Positions 9,305 through 17,227 of a stretch of 64,000 nucleotides of DNA are shown piece by piece (positions within the stretch are counted from its first letter, which is position 1; each line of letters starts with the position of its first letter). The position numbers were made by a program, and so were the translations under genes. Source of the DNA: Chryseobacterium herbae (lineage in GTDB: Bacteria; Bacteroidota; Bacteroidia; Flavobacteriales; Weeksellaceae); NCBI RefSeq assembly GCF_025154075.1, contig NZ_JAOAMU010000007.1:291001-355000 (forward strand), read 5' to 3'. The notes under the pieces were generated by a model. That model did not search any database. It was not told the DNA's origin and was given only the letters and a program-made list of their open reading frames with translations.

Positions 9305-9328
9305 AAAAATAAGTTGTCAATTGTTTTA

Positions 9329-9360
9329 CAAATGTAAATAATAAAATTTACATAAACAAA
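9329..9360 (-). promoter_or_regulatory. Promoter of the XRE regulator, overlapped by a palindromic operator
   Basis: Read on the minus strand, TTTG (9360-9357) is separated by 20 bases from TACATTTG (9336-9329), a full -33/-7 match. The -7 box is the core of the palindrome TTTACATTTGTAAA (9338-9325), so a protein bound there would block transcription. Confidence 0.65.
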
Positions 9361-10116
9361 TTACATAAGTAAACTAGGTGTAATTTTACTTATATACAAA
9401 TGTAAATAAATATAATATGCTTAAATACAGTAGTTTATGATGTAAACCTTACTACTATATCTCTATTTAACAAAGTAAACACTATTTTTAAAATTCGGAT
9501 GCTATATGACTAACTATTGTTAAACCTCTGGCCTCGGTATGATTACACTAATGTTGATTGTACATTAAATTTGGGGTAAATGTCTGATTAATAGAGTTTT
9601 CAAATGTAAACTGATAATTACTGCCACTACTAGGAAATAAAAGTTTCTAAGCTATAAAAGACCCATTTTTGCTGTATACAAACGTAAATAATGACCATAA
9701 CTATCTATTTATAAGCAATTTATTGATGAGTTTACCAATATATGTCTGTAAATAACTCTTTCCTTTTTTTGATGACTGCAGTAGAGTATATACCATGACT
9801 AGATTTAGGTCAAAGTTCAGAGGAAGATGAATAAAAGCAAGGATTTACATTTGTATACATAGGTAAACAACTAAGTTTTCCACATTAATCTCGTTTAATA
9901 ATATTATGCCTATTTACTGATTAACAGGCTTTTCTGTACTTAAAGCAACATTATAAATATGATTGATATAGACCTTGTAAAGTATTGAATTTAAGCTAAT
10001 TAAATTACATAGGTTAGATTATATTCAATTAACAATTTTATCCACAGACAAAATGGCAGTTGATACTGTTTGGTTAAATTACAAATGTTAACCAATAATT
10101 TTTGTCTAAAAATGAT

Positions 10117-10124
10117 TAAATTTG
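10117..10124 (+). promoter_or_regulatory. -7 promoter box of the M14 carboxypeptidase gene
   Basis: TAAATTTG matches TAnnTTTG, 20 bases before the ATG at 10145. No well-spaced -33 TTG was found. A palindrome (10078-10091) lies about 26 bases upstream, where an activator or repressor could act. The box lies inside the longest reading frame and rules out the earlier start. Confidence 0.6.
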
Positions 10125-10144
10125 ACTCTTGTAAATTATTTATA

Positions 10145-11254
10145 ATGAATTTTGAACAGATCTATTCTCCAAACCCTAATTTCTTAAACCGCTATATTTC
10201 CCCTGAAAAATTATTTTCTTACCTACAGGCCAATCTCGGCGGTTACATTCAAGAGATCGGAAGATCATATTTAGATAAACCTATTTACCAGTTGAGCATC
10301 GGAACAGGAACCATTAAAGTTCTTGCCTGGTCTCAAATGCACGGGAATGAATCCAACGCGACACACGCCATGCTGGATCTCCTTGAAACTTTAGATAAGG
10401 CTCCGGAAATGAAGGAAGATCTTTTCAGTAAGATCAGATTGGATTTTATTTTTATGCTGAACCCTGACGGATCTGAAAAATGGACAAGGCTGAATGCAGC
10501 AGATATTGATCTGAACCGTGACTTTCACAACGAGTCCAGTACAGAGATTAAATTCCTTAAAAAAGCTGCTGCTGCAAATACTTATGACTATGCCTTAAAT
10601 CTTCACGAGCAGAGAACGATTTTCACTACAGATGGAATACATCCTGCTACACTTTCGTTTCTGGCTCCATCAGAAAATGTAGAACGTACCGTGACGGATA
10701 ACAGGAAAAAATGCATGGCGGTTATAGGAAGGATTTATGATCATTTAAAAGAATTAATCCCGAATCAGATCGGAAGATATTCTGATGAGTTTTATCCGAC
10801 TTCTACCGGAGACAATTTTATCAAAGGAGGAATGCCCACAATCTTATTTGAAGGGGGACATTTCGCTGACGATTATCCAAGGAAGGGAACAAGAAAATAT
10901 TATACGGTAGCTTTATATTATGCCCTTAAAGCGATCAGTGAATTGAACTCTGATATTGAAGGCTGGGAAAAGTATCTTGAAATCCCCGAGAACCAGGAAA
11001 CCCATTACGACATTATTTACAGGAATGTAAGACTGAATACGGATCATGAATGCATTCTGGATGTTGCAGTTCAATACAGGGAAATGATGGAGGAAGGTAA
11101 AGACGAAATATCTTTTGTGCCTTTTGTGATGGAAGTAGGTGATGTGAAAAAAAGAAAAGGTTGGATAGAAATAGACTGTACCGGAAAGAAATTTGTAGCC
11201 CCGACCAAATATCCTAAACTGGATGCTGTGGCAGAATTTACGATAGAAGACTAG
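10145..11254 (+). CDS. M14-family zinc carboxypeptidase
   Basis: This 369-residue protein has the M14 signature. Zinc ligands are His66 and Glu69 in MHGNE and His154 in LNLHEQR, and the catalytic glutamate is Glu236 in ILFEGGHF. No signal peptide is visible from the chosen start, so a cytoplasmic role is likely, for example trimming peptides or amino-acid conjugates (compare the succinylglutamate desuccinylase/AstE-like side of the family). The start is ATG 10145 because the -7 box lies just before it. A convergent bidirectional terminator closes the gene. Confidence 0.85.
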   Translation: MNFEQIYSPNPNFLNRYISPEKLFSYLQANLGGYIQEIGRSYLDKPIYQLSIGTGTIKVLAWSQMHGNESNATHAMLDLLETLDKAPEMKEDLFSKIRLDFIFMLNPDGSEKWTRLNAADIDLNRDFHNESSTEIKFLKKAAAANTYDYALNLHEQRTIFTTDGIHPATLSFLAPSENVERTVTDNRKKCMAVIGRIYDHLKELIPNQIGRYSDEFYPTSTGDNFIKGGMPTILFEGGHFADDYPRKGTRKYYTVALYYALKAISELNSDIEGWEKYLEIPENQETHYDIIYRNVRLNTDHECILDVAVQYREMMEEGKDEISFVPFVMEVGDVKKRKGWIEIDCTGKKFVAPTKYPKLDAVAEFTIED

Positions 11255-11277
11255 ATATAATATTATACACAAAATAA

Positions 11278-11312
11278 AACGTCCTCAGAAAATAGTATTT
11301 CCTGAGGACGTT
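11278..11312. terminator. Bidirectional terminator between convergent genes
   Basis: AACGTCCTCAG and CTGAGGACGTT form an 11-bp perfect stem. It separates the M14 gene from the minus-strand DUF4920 gene. Confidence 0.8.
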
Positions 11313-11332
11313 ATTGTATGGTGGAATGAAAT

Positions 11333-11848
11333 TTAGTTGACTACTTTGATTCCATTGGCTACAAATCTGATCTCTTCCTTAGGAGTCGTGATGGCATCAA
11401 TTTCCGCCTGAGGTTTTTTAGCATCCTCAGCGTAGTGTTTCTGCTCGTCTATAGAAGTTACTTTTCTTTCTGCAGTTCCTTCAAGCACTACCGTTTTACC
11501 CTTTAAAGCGGTAGGTACGAAGAAAGCATAATCTTTCATTTTTACGAAAAACTGAGAATTATCTTCAGTCTGGATCGTAAGCCAGCATCCTTTTTTCTCG
11601 CATACATCAGTTACTTTTCCTTTCACTGCTACACCTTCCACTTTTTTATTGTCTTTTTTAAGCTTCTTGCTTAATTTATCTACGGTAATGGCTTTAGACT
11701 CTGAGGTCGAAACAACTCCAGATCCATAAGTATCACCTACAATAGCATTCCCTTCCGGTGGACCGAATTTTTTCTGCGATGTCTCCTGTGCAAATGCTAA
11801 AGTGGAAACACTCACAGCTGCTGCAAATAATATAGCCTTGAATTTCAT
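11333..11848 (-). CDS. Secreted DUF4920-type protein
   Basis: The 171-residue product has a signal peptide (MKFKAILFAAAVSVSTLAFAQ). An OB-like core follows, with the KGKVTDVCEKKGCWLTIQ motif and its CxxxGC cysteine pair, then FFVKMKDYAFFVP and GKTVVLEGTAE stretches typical of the DUF4920 family of Bacteroidetes. Paired cysteines and an OB-like fold suggest a periplasmic metal- or redox-linked role, but the function is unknown. The start is ATG 11848. The longer frame starts at the TTG of the -7 box itself. The gene is monocistronic. Confidence 0.75.
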   Translation of the reverse strand: MKFKAILFAAAVSVSTLAFAQETSQKKFGPPEGNAIVGDTYGSGVVSTSESKAITVDKLSKKLKKDNKKVEGVAVKGKVTDVCEKKGCWLTIQTEDNSQFFVKMKDYAFFVPTALKGKTVVLEGTAERKVTSIDEQKHYAEDAKKPQAEIDAITTPKEEIRFVANGIKVVN

Positions 11849-11863
11849 TTTTAATATTTTTTT

Positions 11864-11871
11864 CAAAAGTA
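11864..11871 (-). promoter_or_regulatory. -7 promoter box of the DUF4920 gene
   Basis: On the minus strand TACTTTTG matches TAnnTTTG, 15 bases before the ATG. The TTG inside this box is the false start of the longest frame. Confidence 0.65.
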
Positions 11872-11967
11872 CTAATTAAAATTGAATATTAAATTGGCAA
11901 AAGGTTGATAAAAAACAGGTGGTGCAGTAAATTTTAAACAAATTTCAAAACGAAAGACAGATTTGTT

Positions 11968-11975
11968 TATATTTG
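11968..11975 (+). promoter_or_regulatory. -7 promoter box of the APC permease gene
   Basis: TATATTTG matches TAnnTTTG, 16 bases before the ATG at 11992. Confidence 0.6.
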
Positions 11976-11991
11976 ACGCCTATACTTGACT

Positions 11992-13410
11992 ATGCAAAAA
12001 AAACTGAAACTTTGGGACGCCATTATGCTGGTAATGGGCTCTATGATCGGAAGTGGGATCTTTATTGTAAGTGCCGATATGATGCGGAATCTGGGATCAG
12101 GTTACTGGCTGATTGTAGTCTGGGTGATCACCGGAGTGATGACAGTAGCCGCAGCAATAAGCTACGGAGAGCTTTCGGCTCTGTTTCCAAAGGCGGGCGG
12201 ACAATACACCTATCTTAAGGAGATCTTTGGTAAAAAGATGGGATTCCTTTATGGCTGGGGATTATTTACAGTGATCCAGACTGGAACTATTGCAGCCGTG
12301 GCCATGGCTTTTGGTAAATTTACAGCCTATCTCGTTCCTTCATTGAACGATGCGGCCCCTCTTTTCCAGAGTGGAGAATTTAAAATCACCTGGATACAGA
12401 TTCTGGCAATAGCGGTTATCCTTTTACTGACTTATATTAATACACGCGGTGTTCAAAGTGGGAAAATGCTTCAGAATGTATTTACAGGCTCAAAAATCAT
12501 AGCGATATTAGGTCTGATTGCAGCCGGATTTATACTGGTTGATTTTTCGCATATGGCTGAAAATTTCAGTTTAGGTTCAGATTCATTTAATAATCTTAAA
12601 AAAGACACCAGCGGTAATTTCCTTAAAGAAGGCTGGGAGCCTATCGGGGGAATGACCCTGCTTGGAGGAATTGCAGCGGCAATGGTAGGTTCTGTGTTCA
12701 GCTCTGTAGCCTGGGAAAGTGTAACCTTCGTTTCCGGAGAAGTAGAAAATCCGAAGAAAAATATTGTGAAATCCATGATCTACGGAACTTCTGCTGTGAT
12801 GATCCTTTACATAGCAGTTAATTATGTTTACTTAAACGCTTTGGACAGAGACGGTATTGCTTTCGCTACAAACGACAGGGTAGCTGTAGCCGCATCTCAG
12901 AATATTTTCGGAAGTGCGGGGACTGTTATTATTGCTGTTCTTGTGATGGTATCTACATTTGGTTGTAACAACGGATTGATCCTTGCGGGCGCAAGAGTAT
13001 TTCAAACCATGGCCAAAGACGGAATGTTCTTTAAATCTGCAGAGAAGAACAATAAAAATGAAGTTCCGGAAAATGCTTTATGGACGCAGGGAATCTGGGC
13101 TTCGGTATTATGCCTGAGCGGACAGTACGGCAACCTACTGGATATGATCTCTTTTGTGATTGTTTTATTCTATATGATCACCGTTTTCGGGGTTATTTAT
13201 TTAAGATTTAAAAAACCGGACCTTGAAAGACCGTACAAAACATGGCTGTATCCGGTAACTCCTATTATTTATCTTCTGATTGGAACAGGCTTCTGCGTAC
13301 TGCTTCTGATCTACAAACAGCAATACACCTGGCCAGGATTTGTATTGGTTCTGCTGGGGCTGCCGGTCTATTATTTCATTAACAGAAAAAAGACGGCAGA
13401 TCAATCATAA
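11992..13410 (+). CDS. APC-family amino acid permease
   Basis: The 472-residue protein has about twelve membrane segments. The N-terminal GSMIGSGIF motif in helix 1 is the substrate-binding glycine-rich break of the amino acid-polyamine-organocation superfamily. A second conserved stretch is VAWESVTFVSGEVENPKKN after helix 6. The overall pattern resembles the LAT-type amino acid exchanger branch. It should act at the inner membrane, with its amino acid substrate not readable. The start is ATG 11992, with TTG 11986 rejected. It is monocistronic and ends at a strong terminator. Confidence 0.88.
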   Translation: MQKKLKLWDAIMLVMGSMIGSGIFIVSADMMRNLGSGYWLIVVWVITGVMTVAAAISYGELSALFPKAGGQYTYLKEIFGKKMGFLYGWGLFTVIQTGTIAAVAMAFGKFTAYLVPSLNDAAPLFQSGEFKITWIQILAIAVILLLTYINTRGVQSGKMLQNVFTGSKIIAILGLIAAGFILVDFSHMAENFSLGSDSFNNLKKDTSGNFLKEGWEPIGGMTLLGGIAAAMVGSVFSSVAWESVTFVSGEVENPKKNIVKSMIYGTSAVMILYIAVNYVYLNALDRDGIAFATNDRVAVAASQNIFGSAGTVIIAVLVMVSTFGCNNGLILAGARVFQTMAKDGMFFKSAEKNNKNEVPENALWTQGIWASVLCLSGQYGNLLDMISFVIVLFYMITVFGVIYLRFKKPDLERPYKTWLYPVTPIIYLLIGTGFCVLLLIYKQQYTWPGFVLVLLGLPVYYFINRKKTADQS

Positions 13411-13433
13411 ATTTTAACCGTATTAACCCTATT

Positions 13434-13463
13434 AAAGGCTTCCGTAAAAACCCGGAAGCCTTT
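13434..13463 (+). terminator. Rho-independent terminator after the APC permease
   Basis: AAAGGCTTCCG and CGGAAGCCTTT form an 11-bp stem followed by TATTG. It cleanly separates the permease from the type VI-like genes. Confidence 0.8.
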
Positions 13464-13574
13464 ATTGTATGCGATATTTTTTGAGGTATTTTCCAATTTA
13501 TTTCATGAAAATGTGTATTTTGGTAGTTCTTTTTAAGTAAACTAGACCATGAAGTAAAAAATAAGAAGCTGACT

Positions 13575-14015
13575 ATGGATACACCAAATTACAGAATGCC
13601 TTTTGTACCTTCAACACTCATGACTGAAGGCGGGAGCATTGATATCTGCGACATGGGCGAAAGCATCGCGCACAATATCATGCTACTGATCACCACCAAA
13701 AAAGGCGAGAATAGATATGATGACAACTATGGAAACGACGTCTGGAACCTGGAATTCGACAACGGAGTTACCAGCGCCGTATGGGAAAGCGTTTTCATTA
13801 AGAGCCTGAGAAGGCAGATTCAGGAGTATGAACCCCGGATCGTACAGGCACAGGTTGATGCCCATATTCAATTTGTAGAACACAGCTACGATACCAAAGA
13901 ACACACAGAGATCAAAAAGAAAGTAAGAATTGCCATCAATGCAAAAATGGAGGCAACGGGAGAGCGTTTCAGCTTTTCTACAGAATTATTTTTAAGTCCG
14001 ATGTCTATTGACTAA
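13575..14015 (+). CDS. tssE: Type VI secretion baseplate protein TssE (gp25/GPW lysozyme-like family)
   Basis: The 146-residue product matches the GPW/gp25 family in size and pattern. There is an early region (SIAHNIMLLITTKKGENRYD) in place of the phage 'QNIxxIL.T..GER.....G' core, then NDVWNLEFDNG and a helix with SLRRQIQEYEPRI, which corresponds to the conserved E-PR motif of gp25. In type VI systems TssE is a wedge component that joins the baseplate to the sheath. It is the first gene of a three-gene unit with a 25-base gap to tssF. No sheath, Hcp, VgrG or TssK gene is nearby. Confidence 0.8.
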   Translation: MDTPNYRMPFVPSTLMTEGGSIDICDMGESIAHNIMLLITTKKGENRYDDNYGNDVWNLEFDNGVTSAVWESVFIKSLRRQIQEYEPRIVQAQVDAHIQFVEHSYDTKEHTEIKKKVRIAINAKMEATGERFSFSTELFLSPMSID

Positions 14016-14040
14016 ATGTTTTTAACTGCAAGAAAAATTT

Positions 14041-15924
14041 ATGAACTTAGATCAAAATATATACTCCAAAGAATCTGTAAAGGCAAGAATGCTTCAGAAT
14101 GCCACCAAAGTGTGGGGACTGAAAAGCCCGCAATCTCTGGACCCTTTTGTAAAGCTACTGATAGACGCATTCAGTACGGAAGTCTTTAAAGCCAATAACG
14201 AGATTCAGACCGTCAATGCCCGTATCCTGGAGAAACTGGCCAAACTTCTGACACCATCCATTTATACCCATCCGATTCCGGCTCATGCGGTGGCTTTTAC
14301 GCTGCCTTATGATTCCTCGGAAGTATTGTTGGAGCACACGGAATTCTTTTTTCGCAAGCAGATGACCTCTACGGTGAAATCAGAATCGGACAAACAGCTG
14401 AATATTCCTTTTACACCGGTAGGAAATGTACGGATCAATAAAGTACAGACGGCCGTGATGTTTGTAGGAAATACCTGCTATAGCATCGACGACAGGCTTA
14501 ATAAAATTCCGGTAGCCAGATTTCAGGGGAAACCTGAGGATTACAGAAAGATCACCATCGGTGTAGACGTCAGCAGGTATGTGAGCGAGAATTTCCCTAA
14601 ATATTTAAGCGTATTCTGTTCAAACCCGGCTTTTGAGCATATGGATTTTGTCTACAAGCTTCTTCCTTATATCACGGTGACGAGCAATGGAAATCCTTTA
14701 TTTGTAAGGGAAGGTCTCAGTTATCTCAACAATAATCAGCCTGAAGGATATGAGCAGATGTTCAGGGAACAGTCTATCCGGAACAAAGCTATTGAAGATA
14801 TTAAAAGCATTTACCGTCATAAATTCATAGAAATAACAGGACTTTCCAACAGTCTTTTCTCAGAACCCGGAAAATTGCCACAGAACCTGGATTTTCTGGA
14901 GGGAAAAGAGGAAATCAAGAAACAGATTGGAGATAAGCGTTATCTATGGCTTACTTTCGAGTTTCCGCCACAGTTTTCTGCCGAGATCTTAGATAATTTT
15001 TCATTTGTGATGAATGCTTTCCCGGTTTACAACAGAGGCTGGAAGAAAACAGAATACAGTCTGGATATCATGGGGAACAATATTCCTCTGGTAACAGACG
15101 AAGGCGAGCATTTCCTTTATGTGGATGAAGTTCAGGACGGTGACGGAAGAAAATATACCGAGATCCCTTTTACCCCTGCAGATGATCTTAAAAAAGGTTT
15201 GTACACCGTAAGAAAAGGCGGAATGGAGCGTTTCACCAACAGAAACGCAGTAGATATGATCGCCAATGTACTGGAACTGACCAGAGATGAGATCGCTGCA
15301 TTTTCACTTTTAAACAGAGATAATGTTAAAGGAGTCCTCAGCGAAATGTCCGACAAAATGAAGACGATGGTACAAAAGGTGAACAACGCCAAAAGAAATA
15401 TCAGACAGGAGCTGAATTACGTCATCATGGAGCCTGTAGAGAAAACAGATCATACGTATGCTTCTTTCTGGGTGACACACTGTACTTTGGCCAATCATAT
15501 GCGTCCGGGAACGGAGCTTTCCAATCAGCTGAAATCGCAGACAGTGGTACTTCTTACTGAAACCATTGGGGGTGCGGAAGAGCAGAAAGGAACAGACAGT
15601 ATTCAGGCTTATAAATATGCCTTAACCACAAGAGACAAGATCATTTCTCTGGAGGACGTTAAAAACTATTGCAGAATGATCCTTAAAGATGAGGTGAAGG
15701 AAGTAAGGGTAAGAAGAGGAACCATGGTCAGTAACCGTCCTAAAGAAGGTTTTGTAAGAACTGTTGAGGTGGAAATTATTCCTCAGAACTATTCTTTTTA
15801 CGGAAGAGCCTACTGGGAAAATATGGCCAATATCCTCAGAAACCAGATCATTTCAAAAGCTATTGACGGGATCGAATATGTTGTAAAAATAAACAATGAA
15901 GACATCGATCTAGATGAAATATAA
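14041..15924 (+). CDS. tssF: Type VI secretion baseplate protein TssF
   Basis: The 627-residue protein begins with NIYSKESVKARMLQNATKVWG. An N-terminal DAFSTEV...LLTPSIYTHPIPAHAV region resembles the conserved TssF start (all subunits, then P-x-P-S). The size and the position just after TssE fit the TssF of Bacteroidetes T6SSiii systems. A C-terminal region (about 520-620) resembles the gpJ/VgrG-adjacent wedge segment (SLEDVKNYCRMILKDEVKEV...). TssF with TssE, TssG and TssK would make the cytoplasmic baseplate. The identification is by recalled family pattern and order, and is less certain than for TssE. Confidence 0.72.
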   Translation: MNLDQNIYSKESVKARMLQNATKVWGLKSPQSLDPFVKLLIDAFSTEVFKANNEIQTVNARILEKLAKLLTPSIYTHPIPAHAVAFTLPYDSSEVLLEHTEFFFRKQMTSTVKSESDKQLNIPFTPVGNVRINKVQTAVMFVGNTCYSIDDRLNKIPVARFQGKPEDYRKITIGVDVSRYVSENFPKYLSVFCSNPAFEHMDFVYKLLPYITVTSNGNPLFVREGLSYLNNNQPEGYEQMFREQSIRNKAIEDIKSIYRHKFIEITGLSNSLFSEPGKLPQNLDFLEGKEEIKKQIGDKRYLWLTFEFPPQFSAEILDNFSFVMNAFPVYNRGWKKTEYSLDIMGNNIPLVTDEGEHFLYVDEVQDGDGRKYTEIPFTPADDLKKGLYTVRKGGMERFTNRNAVDMIANVLELTRDEIAAFSLLNRDNVKGVLSEMSDKMKTMVQKVNNAKRNIRQELNYVIMEPVEKTDHTYASFWVTHCTLANHMRPGTELSNQLKSQTVVLLTETIGGAEEQKGTDSIQAYKYALTTRDKIISLEDVKNYCRMILKDEVKEVRVRRGTMVSNRPKEGFVRTVEVEIIPQNYSFYGRAYWENMANILRNQIISKAIDGIEYVVKINNEDIDLDEI

Positions 15925-15942
15925 CCAAACAAACTATAAAAT

Positions 15943-16875
15943 ATGAGAAAAATTATCGTACTTGCTATGGCCCTGACCTTTACATCGGTGAGTGTCATCA
16001 GCTGTAAAAAAGACGTCAGTAAACTGGGGAAATCTGTTTTGAATCTTGGAGGGGCGGATGATGCCAACGCGATCATTGATTTTAACAACAATTTTTTAGA
16101 TTCGTATAAGAGCACATCCAGACATATCGAAGGTATCCTTAAATATGCTGATGCCGCCGCTGCAAAAGCAAAAGGAGAGAACGTAATGATCATGCCTATC
16201 GTGATCAGCTCGATGGACTATTCATTCGGAAAGATCAAAGAAGTGCCGTCGGGATTTGGAAAAGACAAAGCCGCTATAGAAGCAGACTTTAATAGCTATA
16301 AAGCCAAAAAGGAAAATATAGAGAAGAAGTTTGAAGAGCTTAAATCTTATATGACTTCTGAAGACTATAAAGATGATAAGGGTGCAAAAGCGGATGCCAT
16401 TACAAAAGAAATTGAAACCGAGGCGCAGGCTTTATTTATTTCCGGAGAAAATGTGATAGCCAAGATCAAACCGGGAACAGATGCTGCTGAAGAAGTGGTG
16501 CTGAAAGATCATCCGATGAAAGAATACATCATCTCTTCGAAGAGTATAATGAATTCCTTGGATGCTAATATTGATCTTCTGGACAAGCAGTATTCAGGAA
16601 AATTCAACGAAGCTGAAGCTCAGAAAAAGTATGATGAGCTTGCCAAAACAGTAGAAGCGAATTCAAAATTAGATTTCAATGTGAAAGATCCACAGTATTC
16701 TTATAAAAAATCACAGTTTGAAAGCTTCAATAAAACGGCTTCAGGCTTTTTGGATACCTACAGAAAACTGATCCGTGATGCTAAAGGAACAGGAAAAATT
16801 TCCGACAGCGATATCCAGCAGATCGATTCTTCTTATGAATCCGTATTGAATTCATACAATTCATTTGTAAAATAA
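15943..16875 (+). CDS. DUF3829-like lipoprotein linked to the type VI genes
   Basis: The 310-residue protein has a lipoprotein signal (hydrophobic stretch ending VISCKK, Cys at residue 21). An alpha-helical, lysine- and glutamate-rich body follows. The pattern FNNFLDSYKS...YKAKKENIEKKFEELK and the C-terminal helix resemble the YiiG/DUF3829 family. It starts 18 bases after tssF, so it is probably cotranscribed. A lipid anchor in the outer membrane or inner leaflet would place it in the envelope, where a T6SS membrane or accessory component (TssQ-type role) could be needed, but this is inferred only from position. Confidence 0.7.
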   Translation: MRKIIVLAMALTFTSVSVISCKKDVSKLGKSVLNLGGADDANAIIDFNNNFLDSYKSTSRHIEGILKYADAAAAKAKGENVMIMPIVISSMDYSFGKIKEVPSGFGKDKAAIEADFNSYKAKKENIEKKFEELKSYMTSEDYKDDKGAKADAITKEIETEAQALFISGENVIAKIKPGTDAAEEVVLKDHPMKEYIISSKSIMNSLDANIDLLDKQYSGKFNEAEAQKKYDELAKTVEANSKLDFNVKDPQYSYKKSQFESFNKTASGFLDTYRKLIRDAKGTGKISDSDIQQIDSSYESVLNSYNSFVK

Positions 16876-16898
16876 GGATTAGAATATAATTTATAGAA

Positions 16899-16927
16899 AA
16901 AGACTGATACATGTTATCAGTCTTTTT
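16899..16927 (+). terminator. Rho-independent terminator of the tssE-tssF unit
   Basis: AGACTGATA and TATCAGTCT pair across CATGT, followed by six Ts. Confidence 0.85.
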
Positions 16928-17184
16928 TGTTTTTACTGACTTAAGGAATTTTCAACCTGAGACTTTTAAAGAAAAAATTCAGCGCAGTTTTTAAGGTAAT
17001 TGTTAAAAATAAGCGTCTACTGGTAACTTCCAACCTTCCTCTTCCAGTTCCCTTAATTTTAATTTTCTTAACCGGAGCCTCAGTTAAATGAGCCCAATTG
17101 ATTCTGAAGACGGCATCCTGAAAATTTAACTAAAATTAAACTTTAATAAAAACTTTCCGGTTCATACAATTCCATAAAATTCCG

Positions 17185-17192
17185 TAATTTTG
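17185..17192 (+). promoter_or_regulatory. -7 promoter box of uvrA
   Basis: TAATTTTG matches TAnnTTTG, 35 bases before the ATG. No SOS operator palindrome was recognised nearby. Confidence 0.5.
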
Positions 17193-17227
17193 CACATCGT
17201 GATTTTCAGGCAGAGTCACTTCAAATT

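Larger units (their letters stand above)
9305..10144. other. 840-bp AT-rich noncoding region with an array of 14-bp palindromes
   Basis: No frame is coding. Copies of a TWTAC-N4-GTAAA palindrome lie at 9325-9338, 9360-9373, 9393-9406, 9597-9610, 9675-9688, 9844-9857 and 9854-9867 (overlapping), with weaker copies at 9466-9479, 10004-10017 and 10078-10091. The sites at 9393 and 9844 are exact reverse complements. A perfect DnaA-box sequence TTATCCACA lies at 10038-10046 and a near match TTTTCCACA at 9876-9884. The region is an operator array, an origin-like element or both; see findings. Confidence 0.6.
16876..17227. other. Intergenic region before uvrA
   Basis: After the terminator there is a CTTCC-rich repeat arm (about 17026-17052) and an AT-rich stretch without coding signal. 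The uvrA promoter lies at its right end. No RNA gene was recognised. Confidence 0.5.

Noticed and set aside
9325..9867. A CRISPR array in the palindrome region
   Set aside because: Spacing between copies is irregular (about 10-190 bases), the repeats are 14 bp and inverted, and no cas gene is present.
9305..10144. Interpretation of the AT-rich gap as the chromosomal origin
   Set aside because: There is a DnaA box but no dnaA or divergent gene polarity, and coding-strand bias hides any local GC skew, so an origin was not called.
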